Origin: Candidatus Shapirobacteria bacterium
GTDB taxonomy: Bacteria; Patescibacteriota; Microgenomatia; UBA12405; JAHJSD01
Length of the DNA stretch: 17,625 nt
Direction: 5' to 3'
NCBI GenBank assembly: GCA_027021145.1
Contig: JALUUX010000013.1
Location: forward strand, 1-17,625
Of the stretch, positions 6,276 to 13,035 are shown one piece after another (the first letter of the stretch is position 1; every line of letters starts with the position of its first letter). The notes under the pieces are model-generated. The model made no database searches. It was not told where the DNA came from and worked only from the letters and a program-made list of their open reading frames with translations. The position numbers were made by a program, and so were the translations under genes.

Positions 6276-6653
6276 ATGAATCAGGCTAAAGCTCTTGGTC
6301 AAGAAGGAGAGCAAACCACAGCCAAATACTTAAAAAAACATGGTTATCAAATCATTGAGCGCAATTTTCGGACTCGGTTTGGGGAAATTGATTTGATTGT
6401 TAAAAAAGACAATGTTCTTGTTTTCATTGAAGTCAAGGCCAGAATTGGGTCAGAAGATTTTGGCCAAGCCGAATGGGCCATTAGTCGGCGCAAAATTATT
6501 CAAGTGAAAAGAATGGCCCAAGTATATTTGGTCAAAAAGCAACCAGACTATCAAAATCTAAGAATCGATGCCGTTACCATTATTTTTTCTCCCGAAGGCA
6601 AAATTATCTCCTTAAAGCACTGGCAAAATCTCACCGCTGAATTAAAAATCTAG
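6276..6653 (+). CDS. YraN family protein (UPF0102, nuclease-like fold)
   Basis: 125 residues. The family has a restriction-endonuclease-like fold and is suspected to act in DNA processing or repair, but its role is not settled. Motifs: GQEGEQTTAKYLKKHGYQII (8-27), RFGEIDLIV (35-42) and VFIEVKAR (49-56), which together give the D-ExK metal-binding signature (D39, E52, K54). Family members normally begin a few residues before the LGxxGE motif, which fits ATG 6276 rather than ATG 6255. It is divergent from the DNA glycosylase across about 100 bp. The message is predicted to be leaderless. Confidence 0.9.
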   Translation: MNQAKALGQEGEQTTAKYLKKHGYQIIERNFRTRFGEIDLIVKKDNVLVFIEVKARIGSEDFGQAEWAISRRKIIQVKRMAQVYLVKKQPDYQNLRIDAVTIIFSPEGKIISLKHWQNLTAELKI

Positions 6654-6692
6654 TTTAATTTTAAAAAAATCCACTCTCATCCACTTTAATGA

Positions 6693-6714
6693 TTTAATAT
6701 ATTAATATATTAAA
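6693..6714. repeat. 22-bp perfect AT palindrome
   Basis: A perfect palindrome with half-site TTTAATATATT and no loop. It consists only of A and T. One base (6715) separates it from the next palindrome. Confidence 0.9.
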
Positions 6715-6715
6715 G

Positions 6716-6737
6716 TCTAATGATTCGAATCATTAGA
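6716..6737. repeat. 22-bp perfect palindrome
   Basis: A perfect palindrome with half-site TCTAATGATTC, centred between 6726 and 6727. It directly follows another 22-bp palindrome of different sequence. Confidence 0.9.
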
Positions 6738-6800
6738 TCCAATCATTCATTTTAGGTGTCTTGAATCTCACTTTTATCGTAATTTGCGAAACTAATAAAC

Positions 6801-6820
6801 TACCCCGGCAGGCCGGGGTA
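6801..6820. repeat. GC-rich hairpin
   Basis: TACCCCGG and CCGGGGTA form an 8-bp stem around CAGG. It stands out in AT-rich surroundings and could end transcripts coming from either side, but no T-run follows on either strand. Confidence 0.75.
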
Positions 6821-6831
6821 TTCCTGACGGA

Positions 6832-6904
6832 AAAGCTTGTTTTTTGTTCGCTTAGGGCCGAAGCGTCGGCCTTTTCGCGAACGGCAAAATAAAAAACAAA
6901 CTTT
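6832..6904 (-). repeat. long imperfect inverted repeat with nested hairpin
   Basis: Outer arms 6832-6845 (AAAGCTTGTTTTTT) and 6891-6904 match 13 of 14; the one mismatch becomes a G-U wobble in minus-strand RNA, hence the strand chosen. Inner arms GTTCGC (6846-6851) and GCGAAC (6877-6882) continue the stem after an 8-nt bulge, and a nested hairpin GGCCGA-AGCG-TCGGCC (6856-6871) caps it. It could be a structured 3' end of the EamA-type transcript, a small RNA, or a miniature repeat element. Confidence 0.6.
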
Positions 6905-6940
6905 CCCAAACAAAGCACGACTTTTAGAAGTTAGTTCAAC

Positions 6941-7804
6941 CTAAGAGGCAATCGTTAAATAAATACCTCCCATCACCATCAATGCGGCTATAATCTTTTT
7001 TCTTAATTCGTCTCTTTCTCGAAACCAGAGAAAAGCCACTAAAACATTAAGTAAAACCGAAGTCGACCAAAGTGGAACTAAGAGGGTGATTGGTCCAAAA
7101 AGAAAAGCCCGAAGAAAGAAAAAAATCATCAACCCCCAAGAAACAGCGGTAAAACAGAGCCACTTTTTATTAGCCCGTTGATATTCTTGCCAGATATCCT
7201 TTAGGGGAATTCGCTCACTCAATTTAATCAGTACGGGAGGAAAAATTAGAGTGACAGCAATATAGAGAGGTAAATTAAATAACCGTGAAAGACCGATATC
7301 AGTCGAAACAGCAATTGCCAAAGCTAAATTGGCAATAATAGCGAAAACAAAATAACGATTGAAATCGAATTGGCCTCGCTGATAAAACAAATAGACATTA
7401 GCTCCAAGAATCAAACCTGCTCCTAAAAGGCGGAGCCAAACTAATGGTTCTCGAAAAATAAGTAGGCCGATAACGACCACAAAGACATTAAACAATTGAC
7501 TAAGAATCATTACCACCGAAACCTCAAGATGCTTTCTAATCGTAGTCTGTAGCCGATCGTTAATGGTATAAAAACAAACTGCCAAAAGGAACAATAAATA
7601 GACTTTGGGCTCGCGAGCAAAAGTAAATTTAAAAAGTGGAGCTAAGACGAGAACACTCAAGCCAGCAATCAGTTGAAGGATAATTGTTAATGCCCCATCG
7701 TCACTGCTCTTGCCAGCAACTAATTTATATCCCTGATTAAATCCAAGAGACAAAACTAAAGCAGCAAAAATATTAAATTGCCAACTATTAAAAATCTGAA
7801 TCAT
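6941..7804 (-). CDS. EamA/DMT-family transporter-like membrane protein
   Basis: 287 residues with about ten hydrophobic segments, beginning FNIFAALVLSLGFNQGYKLV and ending IIAALMVMGGIYLTIAS, the count typical of drug/metabolite transporter (EamA) proteins. The repeat pattern of two five-helix halves is suggested by similar fourth and ninth segments followed by FREP and FRER (IGLLIFREP, VAFLWFRER). The substrate cannot be read from sequence. The frame stays open up to 7924, but that extension runs through the end of pgk in another frame and has a non-membrane, arginine-rich composition, so ATG 7804 (22 nt after the pgk stop) is chosen. It is probably the last gene of the tpi-pgk operon. Confidence 0.82.
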   Translation of the reverse strand: MIQIFNSWQFNIFAALVLSLGFNQGYKLVAGKSSDDGALTIILQLIAGLSVLVLAPLFKFTFAREPKVYLLFLLAVCFYTINDRLQTTIRKHLEVSVVMILSQLFNVFVVVIGLLIFREPLVWLRLLGAGLILGANVYLFYQRGQFDFNRYFVFAIIANLALAIAVSTDIGLSRLFNLPLYIAVTLIFPPVLIKLSERIPLKDIWQEYQRANKKWLCFTAVSWGLMIFFFLRAFLFGPITLLVPLWSTSVLLNVLVAFLWFRERDELRKKIIAALMVMGGIYLTIAS

Positions 7805-7826
7805 TCTATCAATTATCCAAAAACCA

Positions 7827-8882
7827 CTAATCTTCGTTGTCGATTTTCGCCCGCCCCATTCCCGGCAAAGTCTCGTCGCGGAGAAATTGGAGCATCGCCC
7901 CGCCGCCAACGCTGACGAAATCAAAATTTTCCCAAAGATTAAACCAACTCAAAACCCGGTGGGTGTCGCCGCCGCCAGCAAGTTTAAACGCCTCAGCCCC
8001 AGCAATCGCTTGACCAATTTCCAAAGTGCCTCGCTGATTTTCCTCCTCCTCATAAACCCCCATTGGCCCTGCCCAAATAATGGTTTTTGCCTGGGCAATT
8101 ATTTTCTTGAATTGTTCAATTGTAGTCGCAGAAATATCTCTATTGTTTTTTCTTAAATGCCCAATTTTAACTTTTGCGTTGTAATTTTGACTTTTGACTT
8201 TTGACTTTTGACTTTTGATTAACAATGGCAACTTACCTCCAACTAGTAGACAATCAGCCCAACTAGCCAGAAAAGGAATATAGTCTAACTTCCCCGACTT
8301 ACTACCCCCAAGAACAAAAACGATTGGTCGGTGAGCCTTCTTTTTAATCCAAGATAAAGTCTTTACCTCAGCTTCGAAGCGCAGACCTAAAAATGAGGGC
8401 AATAGTTTAGGCAAGTCAACAATCGAGGCGTGACGGCGGTGGGAAACAGCAAAAGCATCATTAACATAAATATCGGCCAGAGCAGCCAATCTACGAGCAA
8501 ACCCTGGAGCATTATTTTCTTCGCCTGAATCAAAACGGAGATTTTCCAAAAGAATGATTGAATTTTGAGTTGAGAATGATGAACTGCGAAGAGAGAATAG
8601 GGGAACTTTGGTTGCCAATTTTTGGCTAAACCAATCAGCTATTGGTTGGAGACTTAATTCAGAGACCACTTTTCCTCCTGGTCGACCAAGATGACCAATA
8701 AGAATAATTCCCTTTGCTCCGACTTCTTCTAGAAAATGGATTGTAGGCAGGACTGATCGGAGGCGAAAATCTTCATCGACTACCAGTCGACCATTTTTTG
8801 GGCGCAAATCTACATCGCAATCAATTCGAACCAAAACCCGCTTATTTTTGAAAAAATCGCTATTAGTATCAGATAAAAACAT
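7827..8882 (-). CDS. pgk: phosphoglycerate kinase, short form
   Basis: 351 residues versus roughly 390-415 usually. It transfers phosphate from 1,3-bisphosphoglycerate to ADP in lower glycolysis. Motifs: VRIDCDVDL (18-26), GHLGRPGG (63-70), LLENLRF (111-117), NDAFAVSHRRHAS (141-153), LGGSKSGKLDYI (191-202), WAGPMGVYE (270-278), LAGGGDTHRVL (301-311) and SVGGGAMLQFL (324-334; usually STGGGAS). Between GGKLPLL (215-221) and DISATTIEQF (249-258) about 40-50 residues of the usual C-domain are missing, and the join is a repeat-encoded stretch KSQKSKVKSQNYN. Active-site motifs are otherwise present, so it is probably functional, but the alanine in WAGP (usually WNGP) and valine in SVGGGA are unusual. 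The ATG at 8882 has no Shine-Dalgarno site. Confidence 0.93.
   Translation of the reverse strand: MFLSDTNSDFFKNKRVLVRIDCDVDLRPKNGRLVVDEDFRLRSVLPTIHFLEEVGAKGIILIGHLGRPGGKVVSELSLQPIADWFSQKLATKVPLFSLRSSSFSTQNSIILLENLRFDSGEENNAPGFARRLAALADIYVNDAFAVSHRRHASIVDLPKLLPSFLGLRFEAEVKTLSWIKKKAHRPIVFVLGGSKSGKLDYIPFLASWADCLLVGGKLPLLIKSQKSKVKSQNYNAKVKIGHLRKNNRDISATTIEQFKKIIAQAKTIIWAGPMGVYEEEENQRGTLEIGQAIAGAEAFKLAGGGDTHRVLSWFNLWENFDFVSVGGGAMLQFLRDETLPGMGRAKIDNED
8185..8218 (-). repeat. in-frame heptanucleotide tandem repeat within pgk
   Basis: Nearly five copies of TCAAAAG (minus strand; period 7, 34 bp, no mismatches) code for SQKSKVKSQN, about residues 224-233 of PGK. Because 7 is not a multiple of 3, gain or loss of one unit would shift the frame. 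Confidence 0.9.
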
Positions 8883-8885
8883 TTT

Positions 8886-9353
8886 AATTAAGAATTAAGA
8901 ATTAATAATTAATAATTGAGAATTTAATTAAGAGTTAAGAATTTTCTTTCCTTTTAGGGAAATTAAAATTGACGATAAAATTTTACTCAACTCCTGACAT
9001 TCTTTTAAAAGCGGGTCCACTCTTTTTGAGGATATTAGTTTTGAATCCCTAATTAGACCTAACCAGTATCTAGCCTCCCAAGAACTTTTAAAAGCATGAT
9101 GGAGAAAAGTTTTGAACTCTCTCCTTGAGGAAGATCCCTGAGCCTCGGCAATGTTAGCACCAATACTAGTAGCTGAACGCAATAATTGGTCGCCTAGTGA
9201 AAACCATTGTCCTTTCTTTAAATCACTAGAAATTTTAATAACCTCAAGGGAGAACTTATAACTTCGCTTTAACAGTAATTCTTTAAAGGAGTTTTCTCCC
9301 ATAAAATTTCTTTAAGAATTCTTAATTTTTAACTCAATTCTTAATTCTTAATT
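8886..9353. mobile_element. repeat-bounded cassette carrying a four-helix-bundle gene
   Basis: An 18-bp perfect inverted repeat, AATTAAGAATTAAGAATT at 8886-8903 and its complement at 9336-9353, brackets one gene between tpi and pgk. Each arm sits in 50-60 bp of related AT-rich short repeats built from TTAAGAATT and TTAATAATT. There is no transposase, and low-complexity sequence makes inverted matches easier to get by chance, so mobility is a hypothesis. Confidence 0.45.
8928..9302 (-). CDS. four-helix-bundle protein (S23/IVS family)
   Basis: 124 residues, the usual size. The family is named for proteins encoded in intervening sequences of bacterial 23S rRNA genes; many members lie elsewhere, and the fold is shared with the Avd accessory protein of diversity-generating retroelements. 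The function of solitary members is unknown. Family marks: LKKGQWFSLGDQLLRSATSI (28-47), the signature GANIAEAQG (48-56), and SSRREFKTFLHHAFKSSWEA (57-76) with YWLGLI (78-83). It is intact. It separates tpi from pgk and lies inside AT-rich repeats. No 23S rRNA or reverse transcriptase is nearby. The ATG at 9302 has no clear ribosome site. Confidence 0.88.
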   Translation of the reverse strand: MGENSFKELLLKRSYKFSLEVIKISSDLKKGQWFSLGDQLLRSATSIGANIAEAQGSSSRREFKTFLHHAFKSSWEARYWLGLIRDSKLISSKRVDPLLKECQELSKILSSILISLKGKKILNS

Positions 9354-9361
9354 TTTAATTT

Positions 9362-10108
9362 TTAACTCTTCACGCCTTCCACCAATTCCAAAAGCTTCCT
9401 CTCCGGATCTTCTGCTTTTACTACTGCGGAGCTAACCAGAACTCCTTTAGCTCCTAAAGTTAGGGCTCGGCGAACATCATCAGCGGTTTTGATACCAGCA
9501 CCAACAACCACCTGATAGCGAGGTAAGAGTTTAACGATTCTTTCAATTACTTGAGGTTGAGCTTGAGAAACCGAGATCTCACCCCCAATCAATTCCGGTG
9601 GTTCATAGGCAACAAATTCTGGTCGAGGACGAAGTTTTTTTAACCAACGCTCAATTTGTCCTTTGGTTTTAACACAAACCATTAGAGGAAAATTTTTCAT
9701 TTGGTCATTTAACATTTGTTCATTTTTTGGAGGAATTAGCCCTACTTTTCTAAACTCATTCAACCAGTGATTGCGCCATTTATCCTTCTTTAAATAAGCA
9801 ATTATTTGGCGAATTTTTCCTGGCGGAATCTTATGCTCAGAATGATTTAAAAGAGCACCATCAGCGCCAGCAAGAATCGCGGCTAACGGAGAAACCCAGC
9901 CGGTATGAGCACCTTCGAAAAAAAGATCTAAATTTTGAAGCCAAACTTCGCCGCCCACTTCTTTTTTGACCCGCCACAAATCCAAAGCTGAAACCACCGG
10001 AATAATCTTAATACCCGCTTTCTCGCTTACCCGACGACAACTCTCAGCCAATTTAATTGCCCGATCACCAAAGGCCTCTTTGTAAATCTTAAAATTAACC
10101 CAAAGCAT
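9362..10108 (-). CDS. tpiA: triosephosphate isomerase, archaeal type
   Basis: 248 residues. It interconverts dihydroxyacetone phosphate and glyceraldehyde 3-phosphate. Key residues: N5 and K7 (WVNFKIYKE), H89 (LLNHSEHK), E169 (YEPPELIGG) and the phosphate loop VVGAGI (201-206) plus GVLVSSAVVKA (222-232). The YEPPELIGG, LLNHSEH and HTGWVSP segments belong to the archaeal-type TIM rather than the common bacterial form. Archaeal enzymes have about 225 residues; the extra length here is between 108 and 142 (KKDKWRNHWLNEFRK, then NEQMLNDQMKNF), the latter encoded by a CATTT-type repeat. ATG 10108 follows GAGGAGAG, a Shine-Dalgarno-like sequence. It heads the tpi-(four-helix bundle)-pgk-EamA cluster. 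Confidence 0.93.
   Translation of the reverse strand: MLWVNFKIYKEAFGDRAIKLAESCRRVSEKAGIKIIPVVSALDLWRVKKEVGGEVWLQNLDLFFEGAHTGWVSPLAAILAGADGALLNHSEHKIPPGKIRQIIAYLKKDKWRNHWLNEFRKVGLIPPKNEQMLNDQMKNFPLMVCVKTKGQIERWLKKLRPRPEFVAYEPPELIGGEISVSQAQPQVIERIVKLLPRYQVVVGAGIKTADDVRRALTLGAKGVLVSSAVVKAEDPERKLLELVEGVKS
9698..9728 (-). repeat. degenerate short repeat inside tpiA
   Basis: Four copies of CATTT spaced 7-8 bp apart on the plus strand (CATTTGGT, CATTTAA, CATTTGTT, CATTTTTT). On the coding strand it encodes the inserted loop NEQMLNDQMK of triosephosphate isomerase. Confidence 0.65.
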
Positions 10109-10135
10109 CTCTCCTCAATTCTAACACAAGCAGTA

Positions 10136-10144
10136 TGATACAAT
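10136..10144 (+). promoter_or_regulatory. extended -10 promoter of the small coiled-coil gene
   Basis: TGATACAAT: TACAAT with the TGn extension, ending 6 nt before the ATG at 10151, so transcription should begin at the start codon. No clear -35. Confidence 0.5.
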
Positions 10145-10150
10145 TCTGGT

Positions 10151-10375
10151 ATGGCTGACATAAAAACTCCCGCTACTCGACAAGATAAGCTCAAATTCTG
10201 GCAGAAAAAGCTCAAGGAATACCAAAAAAGATACAATGAATTAAAAAAACAATCGCCAGGGAGGTGGTGGCACGATGAGCATTTTGACAACCAGATGCGC
10301 GTGTTAGAAAGTCTAATTATTTCAACAAAACAACGAGTTCAAGAATTAACCAAAGAGAAGAGATTCAAAATCTAA
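10151..10375 (+). CDS. small coiled-coil protein of unknown function
   Basis: 74 residues, highly charged. Residues 12-35 (DKLKFWQKKLKEYQKRYNEL) and 48-70 (QMRVLESLIISTKQRVQELT) are helical with heptad-like spacing, joined by SPGRWWHDEHF, so a helical hairpin is likely. No family is recognised, and there is no signal peptide or membrane segment. It is transcribed away from tpiA and converges on trpS with a 12-bp gap. A TGATACAAT box ends 6 nt before the ATG. The protein-like composition, the promoter and the fact that it fills the gap exactly argue that it is real. Confidence 0.6.
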   Translation: MADIKTPATRQDKLKFWQKKLKEYQKRYNELKKQSPGRWWHDEHFDNQMRVLESLIISTKQRVQELTKEKRFKI

Positions 10376-10387
10376 CCACCCCTTGTC

Positions 10388-11374
10388 TTAGCCCAATCCC
10401 ACTGCTTGATAAACTTGATTCATCGTTCTCCGAGAAATCGCCTGCGCTTTCTTCAATCCTGTCGCTAAAACTTGGTCCAAATATTTCTTTTCTTGACGAA
10501 TTTGAGTATAACGCTGCTGAATCGGCCGCAAAAACTCAACCACCACTTCTGCTAAATCATCTTTAAATTCTCGATAGCCTTTACCCTGGTATTTTTTTTC
10601 CAGCTCTTCAACTGACTTCCCTGACAAATGAGAATAAATAGTTAATAAATTACTGATCGCCGGCTTATCTTCACGAAAAAGAATCTCTCGGCCCGAATCA
10701 GTCACGGCAACTTTTATCTTGCGTCTAATCTCATCTGGCTGATCGAGTAAATCAATAGTGCCGTTGGGATCATCATCTGACTTGCTCATCTTTTTTTCTG
10801 GATGCTGAAGCGACATTACCCGAGCACCAATTTTAAAAATTCGATGCTCAGGAATTTTAAAAATTTGACCAAAACGGTGATTAAAACGCTCAGCCAAATC
10901 TCGAGTTAATTCCACATGCTGGATTTGATCTTCACCTACCGGCACCAAATCAGTCTGATAAAGTAAAATGTCAGCAGCCATTAGAACTGGATAATTAAAT
11001 AAACCAACGCTCACTTTACCTTTCAGCTCTTCGCTCTTCGATTTGTACTGGGTCATTCGTCCTAACTGGCCCATCGAAGCGACGCAATCTAAAATCCAGG
11101 CCAAAGCCGGGTGATCAAGATTGTGCGATTGAACAAAAATGACTGACTTCTCGGGATCGATGCCGCAAGCCAAATAAAGAGCCGCCAATTCTCTAATCTT
11201 TTCTTTCAGGATTTTTGGCTCTTGGGGAACAGTAATGGCATGAAGATCAACAATGCAGAAAAAACACTCTCCCTCATTCTGCATAGCTACCCACTGCTTA
11301 ATAGCGCCAATATAATTGCCCAAGTGCAATCTCCCCGTTGGTTTAATCCCAGAAAAAATCCGCTTTTGTGCCAT
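10388..11374 (-). CDS. trpS: tryptophanyl-tRNA synthetase
   Basis: 328 residues, normal for bacterial TrpRS, a class I synthetase that charges tRNA-Trp. Motifs: PTGRLHLGNYIG (12-23, the HIGH-type motif), CIVDLHAIT (40-48), the GEDQIQHVELTRDLAERFN block (147-165) and KMSKS (195-199), all intact. The frame is open to 11398, but the ATG at 11374 is chosen because AGGAG lies 4 nt before it and TrpRS proteins begin just before the FSGIKPTG motif. A TATAAT containing the thpR stop lies 9 nt before the ATG and might be an internal promoter. It follows thpR by 10 nt and is the last gene of the series that starts with tRNA-Ser. Confidence 0.97.
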   Translation of the reverse strand: MAQKRIFSGIKPTGRLHLGNYIGAIKQWVAMQNEGECFFCIVDLHAITVPQEPKILKEKIRELAALYLACGIDPEKSVIFVQSHNLDHPALAWILDCVASMGQLGRMTQYKSKSEELKGKVSVGLFNYPVLMAADILLYQTDLVPVGEDQIQHVELTRDLAERFNHRFGQIFKIPEHRIFKIGARVMSLQHPEKKMSKSDDDPNGTIDLLDQPDEIRRKIKVAVTDSGREILFREDKPAISNLLTIYSHLSGKSVEELEKKYQGKGYREFKDDLAEVVVEFLRPIQQRYTQIRQEKKYLDQVLATGLKKAQAISRRTMNQVYQAVGLG

Positions 11375-11384
11375 GTTGCTCCTA

Positions 11385-11966
11385 TTATACATTATCACCC
11401 CTGGCTAATTGGCGTCGAAAAACCGGGGTGTAAATCGGGCCGTTAGGAGTCAATTGGCTTCTGAAAAGCACAATTTGGTCGGCGACAAATAACGAGTTCT
11501 CTGTCTGGATCAGCTGGTTGACTTTTTTCAAAACCATAGACTCAAAACTGGCTCGACCCTGACCAAACCGAACCCGGCCTAAAGTGATGTGGGGGGAAAA
11601 CCGAGTATCAAATTTGAAATCAGCCCGACGCAACGCTAAGCGCAACTGATGAAAGTAGTGAGACAATTTTTCTACCTCGCCTTTCAGTCCAACCCAGATT
11701 ACTCGCGGGCGGTTTTGATCAGGGAAAAAACCAACTTTCTTCAACCGAAGTTCTATTGGCTCAAAGTCAACCTGATTTAAAATCGAAATCACCTTCTCAA
11801 CCCGACCTTTCTCTACCTCTCCCAGGAAAACAATAGTCTGATGAAAATTTTGGAGCTCAACCCACTTTACTGCTCCTTGAACTATTCCTGACCGAAGCTC
11901 GGCCTGAGCTTGAGCCAAAATCTTTTTAATTCTTTGGGGCAAGGTCAAAGCAATAAATAATCTCAT
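11385..11966 (-). CDS. thpR: RNA 2',3'-cyclic phosphodiesterase (ThpR/LigT family)
   Basis: 193 residues of the 2H phosphoesterase superfamily, which opens 2',3'-cyclic phosphates at RNA ends. The two catalytic HxT motifs are present: HQTIVFLG (H42, T44) and HITLGRVR (H126, T128). The N-terminus MRLFIALTLP is typical. The frame is open to 12017, but ATG 11966 is preferred because it overlaps the TGA of the radical SAM gene (ATGA), suggesting translational coupling. Cellular substrate unknown; a role in tRNA or other RNA end repair is inference. In this window, the RNA ends left by a PIN-type toxin are one conceivable source of substrates, though PIN nucleases normally leave 5'-phosphate products rather than cyclic phosphates. 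Confidence 0.92.
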   Translation of the reverse strand: MRLFIALTLPQRIKKILAQAQAELRSGIVQGAVKWVELQNFHQTIVFLGEVEKGRVEKVISILNQVDFEPIELRLKKVGFFPDQNRPRVIWVGLKGEVEKLSHYFHQLRLALRRADFKFDTRFSPHITLGRVRFGQGRASFESMVLKKVNQLIQTENSLFVADQIVLFRSQLTPNGPIYTPVFRRQLARGDNV

Positions 11967-13018
11967 TGTTTTTCTCCTGACCAAACTCCAGCAATTTTCT
12001 GGCCACAAAACCGGCACTGACCCTGATTCAAACCAACAATCTCAATCAACTGATAGCCATCGCGGCTAATCAATAATTGACGGCAATTAGGGCAATAAGT
12101 AGAACTGTGCTCTTGATCAATAATGTTGCCCAAATAGACATAATTTAATCCCAGCCTCTTACCAATCCGCCAAGCCTCAATTAGCTTCTCTCTCGGAGTA
12201 ACTGGCTTATCCAACATCTGATAATCAGGATGGAAAGCGGTGACATGCCAAGGAAGATCGGGAGAAATCTGAAAAAGAAAACGGGCAATTTTCTCTAATT
12301 CTTCGGCTGAATCATTTTCTCCAGGAATAATTAGGGTGGTCACTTCAATCCAGATTTTATTTTGCCAAAAACGGGCAATATTTTCTAAAACTGGCTCCAG
12401 CCGAGCCGAACACAAGCGGCGATAAAAATCAGGATGAAAACTCTTTAAGTCGATATTAATTCCATCCAAATAATCCTTAATCGCTTCGAAAGCTTCTCGA
12501 CTAATAAAACCGTTACTCACCCAAATATTTCTCAATCCCTTTTTCTTAGCTAATTTCATTGTTGCCAAAGCATATTCCAAAAATATCACCGGCTCGTTGT
12601 AAGTGTAAGCAATCGTCGGACAACCTAACTCTTGGGCCAAAGCGACAATTGCTTCTGGTTGATAATCTTGACTCACTTGATTAATCAGGTCTAAAACTTG
12701 ATCTGTTTTCCCCAAATTTCTAATCTTCTTGGGTGCTTGAGATTGAAACCAATTTTGACAAAAACGACAAGCGAAATTACAACCCAAGGTGCCAAAAGAA
12801 AGGGCTTTGGTTCCAGGTAAAAAATGGAACAAGGGCTTCTTTTCGATTGGGTCAGGATGCATTCCCACCGCCTTACCCCAAACCAGCAACCTTAATTCGC
12901 CATTCTGATTAATTCGAACACCACAAATACCCCGTTGACCTTCGGCCAGGAGGCAATGATGAGGGCAAGCCAAACAACGAATTACCCCTTCTTTTTCTAA
13001 TTTAAAGAAAGATTTCAT
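11963..13018 (-). CDS. amrS: AmmeMemoRadiSam-system radical SAM enzyme
   Basis: 351 residues. The radical SAM cluster motif is CNFACRFC (C80, C84, C87). The N-terminal cysteine set C15, C18, C22, C32 (CLACPHHC...GICGVR) is typical of this family, formerly linked to pyruvate-formate-lyase activases. Near the C-terminus a second cysteine set (CPNCRQLL and CRFCGQK) suggests a zinc ribbon. The system name comes from its frequent association with Memo and AMMECR1 proteins; neither is encoded here, so the partner may lie elsewhere. The reaction is not established to my knowledge. It starts 17 nt after the rpoD stop without a clear ribosome site and overlaps thpR by 4 nt. Confidence 0.9.
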   Translation of the reverse strand: MKSFFKLEKEGVIRCLACPHHCLLAEGQRGICGVRINQNGELRLLVWGKAVGMHPDPIEKKPLFHFLPGTKALSFGTLGCNFACRFCQNWFQSQAPKKIRNLGKTDQVLDLINQVSQDYQPEAIVALAQELGCPTIAYTYNEPVIFLEYALATMKLAKKKGLRNIWVSNGFISREAFEAIKDYLDGINIDLKSFHPDFYRRLCSARLEPVLENIARFWQNKIWIEVTTLIIPGENDSAEELEKIARFLFQISPDLPWHVTAFHPDYQMLDKPVTPREKLIEAWRIGKRLGLNYVYLGNIIDQEHSSTYCPNCRQLLISRDGYQLIEIVGLNQGQCRFCGQKIAGVWSGEKQ

Positions 13019-13035
13019 AATTTAATTAAGCCTTA

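Larger units (their letters stand above)
6654..6940. other. convergent intergenic spacer rich in palindromes
   Basis: A 287-bp gap between the YraN-family gene (plus) and the EamA-type gene (minus). A 61-codon frame at 6733-6918 on the minus strand crosses the hairpins and looks like no protein. The spacer holds two abutting 22-bp palindromes, a GC-rich hairpin and a long imperfect inverted repeat (listed separately). None is followed by a clear U-tract terminator, though they may still act as 3' ends for both convergent transcripts. Confidence 0.7.

Noticed and set aside
6733..6918. 61-codon frame on the minus strand in the convergent spacer
   Set aside because: It runs through two hairpins and part of a palindrome, has no ribosome site or fitting promoter, and resembles no protein.
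7805..7924. 40-residue N-terminal extension of the EamA-type protein
   Set aside because: It overlaps the end of pgk in another frame and is arginine/glycine-rich without membrane character; the ATG at 7804 gives the normal DMT N-terminus.
8185..8218. CRISPR-like array
   Set aside because: A period of 7 bp without spacers is a simple tandem repeat; no cas genes are present.
8181..8220. Phase-variation switch in pgk
   Set aside because: The unit length would allow it, but switching off a central glycolytic enzyme is implausible without evidence of length variants, so the repeat is reported only as unusual.
10027..10290. 87-codon minus-strand frame over the tpiA start and the coiled-coil gene
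   Set aside because: It is cysteine-rich and out of frame with tpiA, spanning two genes with better support.
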